Notes: generated by a model not told the origin, from the letters alone. A DNA stretch of 64,000 bases from an uncultured Clostridia bacterium (GCA_934757865.1 CAKVLS010000001.1:231803-295802); one strand, 5' to 3'. Positions 25,039 to 32,831 are shown, numbered from the stretch's first letter. Made by a program: numbers and translations.

Positions 25039-25130
25039 GATCAAAATTGTATTGCTAATTTACTTTTGTCTATTATTTAACCCGAAAAAGTTTAATTTTT
25101 GAGCCAATTAGCTAATTACTTTGAAAACAC

Positions 25131-25159
25131 TTGAAAATTATCATAATTTATGCTATAAT
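25131..25159 (+). promoter_or_regulatory. Strong sigma-A promoter of the OLE RNA
   Basis: TTGAAA (25131-25136), exactly 17 bp, and TATAAT (25154-25159) preceded by TGc, an extended -10. Transcription should begin near 25166. This indicates high vegetative expression of the RNA from its own start. Confidence 0.85.
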
Positions 25160-25165
25160 CTCAAT

Positions 25166-25770
25166 ATACATATATTAAGATACAGTATTCTAGTCGAGAG
25201 ATGTTGTTTGGAAGGTGATTTAGTCATAAAGCACCATAGAGCACATCGATGAAACTTCTGGTGTGTGCTTCGGTTGCCCAAACTGGGGTGCATGCTGGAA
25301 GGTAGAATTATGGAAGGACTATAACGGCATATAGTTTTCTCTCCATTTTTCGCGGAGGCTTATCTCGGTAAATAGGTCTAATGGTCTTATTTACTGACTA
25401 AGATTAAACCTGCTATGCGGCAAAATATAAAGCTGTGTACAGAGTAGCTTGCTATGAGTGGAGTATTGCGAATTAGTGTCTTAGTGGCTGTTTGCTGGCC
25501 GGCGACAGCTACTATCTGGCTATGAAACATATTCTGCAAAAATAGATAAAAACGGCGTCTTTCGTTAAGGAAAACTTCTAGACTGTTAACAAGTATTTGT
25601 TTTGCTTATTAGGGATTATAGTGTGGTCTTATAGGCGATTTGGTTAGGCGAGTGGTAACACCGCCTTGCGGAGATTAAATGGAAACGGCTTGTGCGGCGA
25701 CGGCAAGTTCTCAGTAGGGAAATCCTACCAAACCAATGCCGCAAGGTTTACTTAATAAGTATTCTTAATT
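25166..25770 (+). ncRNA. ole: OLE RNA (ornate, large, extremophilic RNA)
   Basis: About 600 bases with no coding frame, clearly richer in G+C than the flanks and full of helices. Examples are GAGCACA 25239-25245 with TGTGCTT 25264-25270, the GTAAATA/TATTTAC pair near 25378-25404, GTGGCTGT/ACAGCTAC near 25485-25514, GTAGG 25714-25718 with CCTAC 25724-25728, and a closing 8-bp helix CCTTGCGG 25664-25671 with CCGCAAGG 25739-25746. Size, own promoter, location directly upstream of an oapA homologue and the xse...argR-recN-spoIVB-spo0A context fit OLE RNA, which binds OapA at the membrane and helps survival under cold, alcohol and metal stress in Bacillus halodurans. The 3' end is estimated. No database search was possible. 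Confidence 0.85.
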
Positions 25771-25818
25771 AATATGTATATTTTTTATAATATAATGGAG
25801 TAGAATAAATAATTTATT

Positions 25819-26424
25819 ATGGAAAGTCCGAGTGGTGAAAACCCGAATAGTACCAAACAAAAACCTCAAAAAGATAAAGTAACAACAAAGAATAAAAAAC
25901 CTTTCAAATACGCATGGCCAATTAAAGCTGGTATATTAACACTTATGCTTGCTCTTATGTTTGGCGTATTGTCAGAGGTGCTTTTGTCCAACGCAAGTAT
26001 AGTTATAGCAATCATCGTTATAGTATTCCTTATGGCAATTAGTATTGTATTTGATCTTATAGGTGTTGCATTTGCTTGTTGTCCGTTGGAGCCTATTCTT
26101 GCAATGGCGTCAAGAAAGGTAAGAGGTAGTAAGGCTGCCATTGCCATGGTAAGAAGAGGAGACATTGTATCTTCTGTTTGCTCTGACATTATAGGTGATA
26201 TGTGTGGTATCCTAAGTGGTGCTGCAGGTGCTGCTGTTGCGGCAAAAATTATTATGTCACAAACTGGAGCAGTAGCGGTAATTATTGCGTCTGTTGTATC
26301 AGCTGTTATTACAGCTCTTACTGTATTTGGTAAAGCTATGTGTAAGCGTCTTGCTGTTGAAAAATGTGTTCCTATTGTATCTTTTGTAAGTAAATTATTA
26401 AGCATTTTTAGTAAGAACAAATAA
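25819..26424 (+). CDS. oapA: OLE-associated membrane protein OapA
   Basis: A 201-residue membrane protein that would anchor OLE RNA at the membrane. A basic, hydrophilic N-terminus of about 30 residues precedes four hydrophobic segments (about 34-56, 60-83, 123-145, 149-171). Between the second and third is the conserved-looking loop with PILAMASRKVRGSKAAIAM and RRGDIVSSVCSDIIGDMCG (about 91-129), rich in Arg and Lys, as remembered for OapA relatives. It begins about 50 bases after the RNA. No good ribosome site precedes ATG 25819; GGAG at 25797-25800 is 18 bases away. A terminator follows. The identification rests on topology, loop and context together. Confidence 0.82.
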   Translation: MESPSGENPNSTKQKPQKDKVTTKNKKPFKYAWPIKAGILTLMLALMFGVLSEVLLSNASIVIAIIVIVFLMAISIVFDLIGVAFACCPLEPILAMASRKVRGSKAAIAMVRRGDIVSSVCSDIIGDMCGILSGAAGAAVAAKIIMSQTGAVAVIIASVVSAVITALTVFGKAMCKRLAVEKCVPIVSFVSKLLSIFSKNK

Positions 26425-26458
26425 TCTAATAATATAGAAAAATAATAGAGTAGTACCG

Positions 26459-26488
26459 AGTAGTACCTGTTTTGGGTGCTACTTTTTT
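26459..26488 (+). terminator. Terminator after oapA
   Basis: AGTAGTACC (26459-26467) pairs with GGTGCTACT (26475-26483, one G-U) and is followed by six T. The sequence just before it repeats TAGTACCGAG, giving a small direct repeat (26451-26467). Confidence 0.85.
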
Positions 26489-26656
26489 ATTTTATTTAGA
26501 GATTTTGGGCTGTTTTAAGCTATCTTAGTCTCTACATTTTGTGATGGGGTTGTGTTTAATATTTTCGCTTATATACAATATTTTGTATACATTTATATTT
26601 ATGCAATACTATATGTATGGTTTTTCTATTTTCTGTATGTTTATGCAAAAAATTAT

Positions 26657-26750
26657 TGCATAAATATTCAAAAAGTACTTGCATAAATATTTATCAAAGT
26701 GTATAATTATGTTCGAGCGATTGAAAATTTATGCATAAATATTTATGCAT
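26657..26750 (+). promoter_or_regulatory. argR promoter with three ARG boxes
   Basis: A sigma-A promoter TTGCAT (26679-26684), 17 bp, TATAAT (26702-26707) lies among three ArgR-type sites: TGCATAAATATTCA (26657-26670), TTGCATAAATATTTATCAA (26679-26697, covering the -35), and the perfect 20-bp palindrome ATGCATAAATATTTATGCAT (26731-26750). The sites flank and overlap the promoter, which predicts that ArgR represses its own gene. The rest of the 360-base gap (26489-26656) is AT-rich with no further feature seen. Confidence 0.85.
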
Positions 26751-26785
26751 AATTATAAACCCCAAAAAAAAGGAGATATAGAGCT

Positions 26786-27244
26786 ATGACAAGATCTGTT
26801 AGACAATCTAAGATTTTGGATATCATTTCTGCATACGAGATTGAGACACAAGAAGATTTGGTTAATCAATTAAGAGCGGCTAACTTCGATGTAACACAAG
26901 CCACAATTAGCAGAGATATCAAAGAGCTTGGTCTTATCAAAATACTTTCGTCTGAGAGCAATAAGTATAAGTATGCTGTTGTAGACGCTAGCGAAAAGCA
27001 GACTTCTAATAAGTATCTATATCTTTTTAAGGAATCGGTTATTTCTATTAAGCAGGCACAATCTTTTGTTGTTCTTAAAACTCTTAAAGGTATGGCTAAT
27101 GCTATATCTAATATGCTTGATAAATTTAACTTAGAGAACCTTATGGGTTGTACTTTTGGCGATGATACTGTACTGGCTATTTTCCCAGACAGTACAGATA
27201 GTATCAAAGCTCTTGGAAAACTAACCGATATGTTTAATGCCTAA
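26786..27244 (+). CDS. argR: Arginine repressor ArgR/AhrC
   Basis: Arginine-responsive hexameric regulator of 152 residues. The winged-helix N-terminal domain contains SRQSKILDIIS-like start and the recognition region VTQATISRDIKELGLIK (about 34-50); the C-terminal arginine-binding and oligomerisation domain has LKTLKGMANAISNMLD and MGCTFGDDTVLAIFPD. AAGGAG precedes the ATG. It lies between oapA and recN, the standard context in Firmicutes, and its own upstream region carries three ARG boxes. Confidence 0.96.
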   Translation: MTRSVRQSKILDIISAYEIETQEDLVNQLRAANFDVTQATISRDIKELGLIKILSSESNKYKYAVVDASEKQTSNKYLYLFKESVISIKQAQSFVVLKTLKGMANAISNMLDKFNLENLMGCTFGDDTVLAIFPDSTDSIKALGKLTDMFNA

Positions 27245-27370
27245 ACGACTTAAAGTTTTTGACCACCACAAGAATGGCATATTCAAATAGTCAAAAGTCA
27301 TAGCTAATTGATAATAAGCAGTATCTAATAGATAATAAATAATATATATTATATTGTATAGATAAAAAAG

Positions 27371-27403
27371 AATCATTTGCGCTTATCTCGCAAGTGATTT
27401 TTT
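27371..27403 (+). terminator. Terminator after argR
   Basis: AATCATTTGCG (27371-27381) pairs with CGCAAGTGATT (27389-27399), with one G-U, followed by six T. Confidence 0.92.
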
Positions 27404-27414
27404 GTTATTTATTG

Positions 27415-27443
27415 TTGTTATTTTTGGTCATATTTGTTATAAT
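27415..27443 (+). promoter_or_regulatory. Sigma-A promoter of recN
   Basis: TTGTTA (27415-27420), 17 bp, TATAAT (27438-27443) with TGt just before the -10. No clear LexA box is seen nearby. Confidence 0.65.
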
Positions 27444-27461
27444 TTTAGCAGGTGGAATTTT

Positions 27462-29162
27462 ATGTTAAGTTATCTAAAAATAAATAATGTAGCTTTGATT
27501 GATAGTCTTACGATTAACTTTTGTGATGGCTTTAATGTTTTGACCGGCGAAACAGGTGCTGGTAAAAGTATTATTGTTGATTCCCTAACTTTTGTTTTGG
27601 GCGGAAAAGTTAACAAAAATCTTATCAGGTCTGGACAATCTCAAATGAGAGTCGAGGCTATGTTTGACGGTCCTTTTGACAAGAAGATAACTGACATTTT
27701 GGCAGAATATGATATAGAAGAAGATGGCGAGCTTTTGATAACTAGGTCTTATACAGAAAATGGCAAAAACGATATAAAAGTTAACGGCAGCACCATTACA
27801 ACAACTATGCTAAAACCTATAACCTCAGCCTTAGTAGATATTTTGGGTCAACACGAGCACCAGTCTATTTTGAAAGAGAAATTCCAACTAGATATAATAG
27901 ATATATTGGGCGGAACAGATATAAGCTTGCTAAAAGTAAATGTAAGTGACCTTTATACAAAACTTCAAAATATCAATAGAGAGATAGAATCTCTAGGTAG
28001 TGATGCTCACAGTAGAGAGCGTATGATGGACCTTCTACAATATCAAATAAAAGAAATAGAAACCTTTGGGCTAAAAGAAGGCGAAGAAGAAGAACTTACT
28101 AATGAAAGGCTAAAAAGTCTAAACGGCGAAAAGATAACAACAGGTCTTAACCTTGCTTGTAACGAATTATCTAACGCTAATTACAGCGTTTGTGATGGCA
28201 TCAAAAAGTCTATCTCAGCTCTAAATAGTATCGTAAAATATGATGAGAGATTAGACAATATAATTGCTAGATTAGACTCGGCTAAGATAGAACTTCAAGA
28301 TATAGCTGATACATTAGAGCAGTATAACGAAGAGTGCACTTTTGATGAGAGCTATTTTGAGAAAATAGACAAGAGGTTAGACGAACTAAAAAGCCTAAAG
28401 AAAAAGTATGGTTCAAGCTACGAAGAAATAATGCAGTTCCTAAATAGCGCAAAAACTGAGTTTGACAATTTGGTTAATAGCGAAGGTAGACTAAGAGAGC
28501 TGAATGACGAAAAGGCACAAGTTGTAACAGAGTTATACAAAGACTCTGTTAAACTATCAAATGCAAGAAAATTGACAGCCAAAAAGTTTGAGTTCCTTGT
28601 AAAAGGACAGCTTGATGACCTTGGTATGAAAAATGCTAATTTCCAAATTGACTTTGAGCCATTTGGCGATAAAGACGAGGTTAAGTATACATCTAACGGA
28701 CTTGATAAAGTTACATATATGTTCACCGCCAATGTAGGTCAGCCGTTGAAATCTCTATCTGAAATTATCTCTGGTGGTGAGATGAGCAGATTTATGCTAG
28801 GACTAAAAAATATACTAGCTGATATAGATGATATCGGCACTATGGTATTTGACGAAATTGACACCGGTATTAGCGGTAATATCGGTTATGTTATAGCTTG
28901 CATGATGGCTAACATCTCTCACAAGCACCAAGTTATAGCTATATCTCATTTACCTCAAATAGCTGCTATGGCAGATAAAAACTTCTTTATAGAAAAAACC
29001 ATAGTTAATGTCGACACTGTAACTAGTCTAAAAGAGCTTGACGAGGCTGGCGTTCTTACAGAAGTTTCTAGACTATCTGGTGGACAGAGCGGAAGTCTTG
29101 TTTCTCTAGACCATGCAAAAGAGCTAAGAGATACTTGTAACAATTATAAAAAAAGTATTTAG
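27462..29162 (+). CDS. recN: DNA repair protein RecN
   Basis: An SMC-like ATPase for double-strand break repair, 566 residues. Walker A GETGAGKS is at 29-36, the central part (about 160-360) is a coiled coil, and the C-terminal ATPase lobe has LSEIISGGEMSRFMLGLK (ABC signature) and TMVFDEIDTGISG (Walker B). ATG 27462 follows CAGGTGGA and gives the family N-terminus MLSYLKINNVALIDSL; the frame is open further upstream but overlaps the promoter and terminator. Neighbour to argR and spoIVB as in Bacillus. Confidence 0.96.
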   Translation: MLSYLKINNVALIDSLTINFCDGFNVLTGETGAGKSIIVDSLTFVLGGKVNKNLIRSGQSQMRVEAMFDGPFDKKITDILAEYDIEEDGELLITRSYTENGKNDIKVNGSTITTTMLKPITSALVDILGQHEHQSILKEKFQLDIIDILGGTDISLLKVNVSDLYTKLQNINREIESLGSDAHSRERMMDLLQYQIKEIETFGLKEGEEEELTNERLKSLNGEKITTGLNLACNELSNANYSVCDGIKKSISALNSIVKYDERLDNIIARLDSAKIELQDIADTLEQYNEECTFDESYFEKIDKRLDELKSLKKKYGSSYEEIMQFLNSAKTEFDNLVNSEGRLRELNDEKAQVVTELYKDSVKLSNARKLTAKKFEFLVKGQLDDLGMKNANFQIDFEPFGDKDEVKYTSNGLDKVTYMFTANVGQPLKSLSEIISGGEMSRFMLGLKNILADIDDIGTMVFDEIDTGISGNIGYVIACMMANISHKHQVIAISHLPQIAAMADKNFFIEKTIVNVDTVTSLKELDEAGVLTEVSRLSGGQSGSLVSLDHAKELRDTCNNYKKSI

Positions 29163-29186
29163 TACATAAATTACACATAAAAGCAA

Positions 29187-29217
29187 AAACTATCTTGTAA
29201 AAGGGATAGTTTTTTTT
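29187..29217 (+). terminator. Terminator-like hairpin abutting the spoIVB start
   Basis: AAAACTATC (29187-29195) pairs with GATAGTTTT (29205-29213), and the T-run reaches 29217, one base before the spoIVB ATG. The probable ribosome site AAGGG lies in the loop. Confidence 0.75.
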
Positions 29218-30438
29218 ATGAAGAAAAGAAGTTTGTTGTTAGTGACATTTACTATATTCTTAATACTAGGAATTATGGTATTTGTTCCTTTATATAATCT
29301 ATCATCGCTTCCAGAAAGCATTGTTGTTTTTGGTTCAGATATTGATGATATGAGAAACTCTAATGCTTTTGGCAACTTTGTCAAAGCGGAAATTGCAGAC
29401 ACCGATGTCCTAGCTGACAGCTCAAATAAGAACCCCAACACTTACATAGACTTTAAGTTATTTGACCTAATACCTATCAAAAGGCAAAAGGTTCAAATAA
29501 TAAATGACGATGAGGTCTTGAGCGGTGGTGTTCCTATTGGACTTGCGCTTAAGGCAAATGGTGCATTAGTTATAGGCAGCAGCAGTGTTAAGACAGAGGA
29601 CGGTGACTATGATATAGCTACTATTGGTAGTCTTAAAGTAGGAGATTTGATAACAAAAATTGACGACAAAACGGTTATGAACACAACGGATATCTCAAAT
29701 TATCTCAACACCAAGGAAAATCAAGAAGACATAGTTAAATTAACATATATAAGAAATGAAAAAGAAAATACTATAGAAATTAAACCTGTAAAGGACATAC
29801 TGACCGACAAGTATAGACTTGGAGTGTGGGTTAGAGATGACGCTTCTGGTATTGGTACTTTGACCTATGTTAAGGGTAACAACAGATTTGGTGCTTTGGG
29901 GCATCCTTTGTGCGATGCAGATGCTAAGAGTATTGTTTCTGTAAGGTCGGGCAAAGTATATAATTGTTCAGTCTTAGGTGTCAACAAAGGTAAGTCTGGC
30001 TCTCCGGGAGAACTTAGAGGTATGTTTTTGCACGGCAAAAGCGAGCAAGGGTATATAGATAAAAATAACGAGTATGGCATTTTTGGTGAGCTGAAAGAAG
30101 ACTCTAATTTATTCCAAAAACTAGACAAGGTCAAAGTAGGAGGAAGATTCTCTGTTAAGCCTGGCAAAGCAAAAATCAAATGCTCTATAGATGGCAATAT
30201 AAAATTGTATGATATAGAGATAATTAAGACTAATTATAAAAATTATAACAATGATAAAAGTATGGTAATAAGGGTAGTGGATAAGGAACTCCTTGCCAAA
30301 ACTGGTGGCATTGTACAAGGTATGAGTGGTAGTCCTATCATCCAAAATGGCAAAATAGTAGGTGCCGTAACGCATGTTTTTGTTAACGATCCAACCAAAG
30401 GTTTTGGCGTTTATCTTGATTTTATGCTTAACGAATAA
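29218..30438 (+). CDS. spoIVB: SpoIVB peptidase
   Basis: A forespore-secreted serine protease that triggers pro-sigma-K processing. It has 406 residues: an N-terminal signal or anchor helix, a PDZ domain at about 85-185 (PIGLALKANGALVIGSS ... LKVGDLITKIDDKTV), and the S55 peptidase domain with FGALGHPLCD (His229) and the catalytic Ser in GMSGSP (about 370). AVTHVFVNDPTKGFGVYLDFML is the typical end. The ATG follows a terminator-like hairpin whose loop holds the only ribosome-site candidate. It precedes the spo0A-like gene as in Bacillus. Confidence 0.95.
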   Translation: MKKRSLLLVTFTIFLILGIMVFVPLYNLSSLPESIVVFGSDIDDMRNSNAFGNFVKAEIADTDVLADSSNKNPNTYIDFKLFDLIPIKRQKVQIINDDEVLSGGVPIGLALKANGALVIGSSSVKTEDGDYDIATIGSLKVGDLITKIDDKTVMNTTDISNYLNTKENQEDIVKLTYIRNEKENTIEIKPVKDILTDKYRLGVWVRDDASGIGTLTYVKGNNRFGALGHPLCDADAKSIVSVRSGKVYNCSVLGVNKGKSGSPGELRGMFLHGKSEQGYIDKNNEYGIFGELKEDSNLFQKLDKVKVGGRFSVKPGKAKIKCSIDGNIKLYDIEIIKTNYKNYNNDKSMVIRVVDKELLAKTGGIVQGMSGSPIIQNGKIVGAVTHVFVNDPTKGFGVYLDFMLNE

Positions 30439-30443
30439 GGCTA

Positions 30444-30460
30444 TTTGACATAATTCGACA
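30444..30460 (+). promoter_or_regulatory. Tandem 0A boxes upstream of the spo0A-like gene
   Basis: The plus strand reads TTTGACA-taa-TTCGACA. On the minus strand this is TGTCGAA (exact 0A box) and TGTCAAA (one mismatch), 10 bp apart, the spacing bound by a Spo0A dimer. It lies 50 bp upstream of the promoter of the Spo0A-like gene, suggesting autoregulation. Confidence 0.65.
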
Positions 30461-30509
30461 ATATTTTTAATAATATTGTAAAAAAACATTAAATAATATT
30501 CAAAAATGC

Positions 30510-30538
30510 TTGATTTATATTAAAAATAGTAATATTAT
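30510..30538 (+). promoter_or_regulatory. Sigma-A promoter of the spo0A-like gene
   Basis: TTGATT (30510-30515), 17 bp, TATTAT (30533-30538). Ribosome site AGAGGG and ATG 30567 follow. The stretch just before holds an AT-rich inverted repeat ACAATATT/AATATTGT (30459-30479). Confidence 0.65.
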
Positions 30539-30566
30539 GTCTATGTAACAACAAAAGAGGGAAAAC

Positions 30567-31268
30567 ATGTACACAGCATACTATTACACAAAAGAGAATA
30601 ACGAGACTACCGAAACAGTTGAGTATTTGGCTAAAAAATATTGTCTTAAACTAGAAAGAATTACAGACCTTAGACAAATGATTTTGCGTGGTTCTGATTT
30701 GACTAAATATTCTTTGATAGTAGATACTACTAATGTTAATATTAGCGATGATCTAATTGATTATATGATTAACTGTGGCGGAAATTCTAAGCTTATGGGT
30801 ATAATATTGATTGGGGACAAGGATTATACCTGCAAAGTTGCTGATAACTTACATGTTTATGTTGTTCATATTGGGGAAGGGTTCGGGGCAGAACTTGTTG
30901 ATAAGTCTTATAGACTCAAAGACAACGATGCGGTAAAAATGCTTACAGATAGCTTGAGCGAAAAAGTAGATGATATCTTGCTATCTGCCAAGGTTACCCC
31001 AAAGTATTTAGGTTATGGATTTTTGAAAGATGCAATTATTTATTGTCTAGCTGGTAATGGCAGTGTAGAGAAGTTAAGTAATGTTGTTTATCCTTATATC
31101 GCTGGCAAAAATGGAACAAAAGCTAGCAGTGTTGAGAGAAATATAAGAATAGCTATAGAAGTGGCTTGGAGAGGAACAAACACTTCTTTTGGATTTGAAG
31201 AAAAACCATCTAATAAAGCATTTATTGCTTTTGTCGTTAATGATATAAAAAGATTAGCTAACAAGTAA
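30567..31268 (+). CDS. spo0A: Spo0A-like regulator with a degenerate receiver domain
   Basis: A 233-residue protein at the spo0A position. Residues from about 130 match the Spo0A DNA-binding domain: PKYLGYGFLKDAIIYCL, VVYPYIAGKNGTKASSVERNIRIAIEVAW and KPSNKAFIAFVVNDIKRLA. The N-terminal 115 residues keep receiver length and hydrophobic strand pattern but not the active site. The first-strand acidic pair is replaced by YTKEN, the conserved Thr and Lys positions are not evident, and only an Asp (about 53, in SLIVDTT) could correspond to the phosphoacceptor. Normal phosphorelay control is therefore doubtful. The gene has its own promoter and tandem 0A boxes. It is shorter than Bacillus Spo0A (267). 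Confidence 0.85.
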   Translation: MYTAYYYTKENNETTETVEYLAKKYCLKLERITDLRQMILRGSDLTKYSLIVDTTNVNISDDLIDYMINCGGNSKLMGIILIGDKDYTCKVADNLHVYVVHIGEGFGAELVDKSYRLKDNDAVKMLTDSLSEKVDDILLSAKVTPKYLGYGFLKDAIIYCLAGNGSVEKLSNVVYPYIAGKNGTKASSVERNIRIAIEVAWRGTNTSFGFEEKPSNKAFIAFVVNDIKRLANK

Positions 31269-31299
31269 TTTTTTGTAAATATTTTGCATATTTTGTTAT

Positions 31300-31923
31300 A
31301 TGGATTGCAAATATTATAATAGTGCCTATATACTAAAACAAAAAGCCAAAAGGTATGTATCTTTTAACAAGTACTTACTAATGTTTTTGGCTTTTATTTT
31401 TTTGATAGCGATGGTAACTGGTATATTTGTAGGAATAAAAGGTTCTGACAATATCTCTATATCTAATATAAATGATAAGACTCTTGTCAAATTCTTTAAG
31501 GGAGATATGGGACCCTTTGCGTTCTTTATAACGAGAATTACCAAATACTTTTTTGTGCTTACTATAATATTCCTTTTGGGTAAGACAAAATTTTGTTTTC
31601 CTATCATAAGCATCTTTTTGGCGTTTATGTCATATAGCTTGGGGCTTAACTCTTCTGTCTTTATCATACTGTTTGGCATAGGCGGAACAATTAACGCTAT
31701 AATTGTTATAATACCTATAAGAGTTGTAGTTTTAGCGGTATACATTATCGCCTCATGCCTTGCGATAAAGAGTAGTAGTTATATCAAAAAGTACGGAACA
31801 TGTTACTCACACCCTAAGGCATACCTTAGATGGGGCTGGTTTTTGGCGGTACTTGCAGTTGTTACTATACTAGAAACGATTTTGATAAATATGTTTAGTA
31901 GTGCATTTATCTTTGATTTTTAA
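31300..31923 (+). CDS. spoIIM: Probable stage II sporulation protein M
   Basis: A 207-residue protein with about five membrane helices and an N-terminal cytoplasmic tail. SpoIIM is the membrane subunit of the SpoIIDMP complex that thins septal peptidoglycan during engulfment. The size, topology, a middle hydrophobic region around FAFFITRITKYFFVLTIIFLLG and the location ahead of the purine nucleoside phosphorylase and dacF, as in Bacillus, support the call; direct sequence identity is modest. No clear ribosome site precedes ATG 31300. An uncharacterised sporulation membrane protein is the alternative. Confidence 0.62.
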   Translation: MDCKYYNSAYILKQKAKRYVSFNKYLLMFLAFIFLIAMVTGIFVGIKGSDNISISNINDKTLVKFFKGDMGPFAFFITRITKYFFVLTIIFLLGKTKFCFPIISIFLAFMSYSLGLNSSVFIILFGIGGTINAIIVIIPIRVVVLAVYIIASCLAIKSSSYIKKYGTCYSHPKAYLRWGWFLAVLAVVTILETILINMFSSAFIFDF

Positions 31924-31943
31924 TAGTCAAATAAAAAATTGTG

Positions 31944-31952
31944 TGTTATAAT
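31944..31952 (+). promoter_or_regulatory. Extended -10 promoter of the nucleoside phosphorylase gene
   Basis: TGTTATAAT (31944-31952) is a TGn-extended -10; the -35 region (TAGTCA near 31924-31929) is poor. Confidence 0.5.
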
Positions 31953-31983
31953 CAAAATATAGTAACAAAAGAGGTGTTTGTTG

Positions 31984-32790
31984 ATGGTAAAAGTAAATAC
32001 TATCATTGATTATGTAAGAACAAAGACCGATATGGTTCCGGAGATTGCACTTATAGTAACCAATGGATTTAAGAATATTGAAAAAATAATTGAAAACAAA
32101 GTTGTTATCAACCTAACTGATATCAAAGGTATAACAGTTTTAGGCAAAGATAAAAAGAATAAGCTTGTCTTTGGCAGAATTTCTGGCCGTAATGTTGTAG
32201 TGCTTATTGGCAGAATGCATTCTTATTTTGGCTACACACCACAAGATTATGCTTGCGTTGTGTTTGCTATGAAAGAGCTTGGTTGCAAAAAGTTAATTTG
32301 CTCAACAGGTGTTGGAGCTATCTCAAAGAATTATAAAGTTGGAGACTTGTTTATAGCCAATGACTATATTAACTTTTCAGGCAATAGCCCTCTTATTGGT
32401 TTAAGCGAAGATACTTATGGTAGTAAGTATTTTGATATCAGCGTACCATACAGTGCAGAGCTAAATAAAAAAGCTATGGAAGTTTCTAAAAAGCTTGGTA
32501 TGAGAACTAGACAAGGCGTACTTATTGAGTTTAGCGGCCCTAATAGCGAAACAGCTGCTGAGATAAGAATGGCTCATTTAGTTGGAGCAGATGCAGTAGG
32601 TTCTCATATTATCAAAGAAACTATTCTTGCTCGTTACTGTGGTCTAAAACCTATGAGTATTAATCTAGTAACTAACTATGCTAGCGGATATTCTTATTCA
32701 AAAGTAAAATATGAAGATATCCACTACAACCTAGATGTATCTAGCGATTACTTTAGCGAGTACATCACAGAGGTATTAAAGGTTATTTAA
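31984..32790 (+). CDS. Purine nucleoside phosphorylase
   Basis: Cleaves purine nucleosides with phosphate for salvage. It has 268 residues of the trimeric PNP/MTAP family: GRISGRNVVVLIGRMHSYFGYTPQD (His in RMHSYFGY), CSTGVGAISKNYKVGDLFIANDYINFSG and SGPNSETAAEIRMAHLVGADAVGSHIIKETILARYCGLKPMSINLVTNYASG cover the nucleoside- and phosphate-binding parts. The MVGMSTVPE motif of the family appears changed to DAVGSHIIKE, so substrate preference may differ. ATG 31984 follows GAGGTG; two TTG codons earlier are too close to that site. Gene order spoIIM-pnp-dacF matches Bacillus punA-dacF. Confidence 0.88.
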   Translation: MVKVNTIIDYVRTKTDMVPEIALIVTNGFKNIEKIIENKVVINLTDIKGITVLGKDKKNKLVFGRISGRNVVVLIGRMHSYFGYTPQDYACVVFAMKELGCKKLICSTGVGAISKNYKVGDLFIANDYINFSGNSPLIGLSEDTYGSKYFDISVPYSAELNKKAMEVSKKLGMRTRQGVLIEFSGPNSETAAEIRMAHLVGADAVGSHIIKETILARYCGLKPMSINLVTNYASGYSYSKVKYEDIHYNLDVSSDYFSEYITEVLKVI

Positions 32791-32802
32791 TAAAACATTT
32801 TA

Positions 32803-32831
32803 AGGCATCTAAATATAGATGTCTTTTTTTT
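32803..32831 (+). terminator. Terminator after the nucleoside phosphorylase gene
   Basis: AGGCATCT (32803-32810) pairs with AGATGTCT (32817-32824, one G-U), followed by eight T. Confidence 0.88.

Noticed and set aside
25821..25830. GGAAAGTCCG, similar to the conserved 5' segment of RNase P RNA
   Set aside because: It lies in the start of oapA (codons ESPS), and no further RNase P landmarks follow; the upstream RNA fits OLE by size and context.
25866..26420. 184-codon open frame on the minus strand
   Set aside because: Mirror of oapA; hydrophobic by reverse reading of a membrane gene, with no ribosome site.
26451..26467. Direct repeat TAGTACCGAGTAGTACC considered as an operator or T-box part
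   Set aside because: It overlaps the stem of the oapA terminator and no specifier or antiterminator structure exists.
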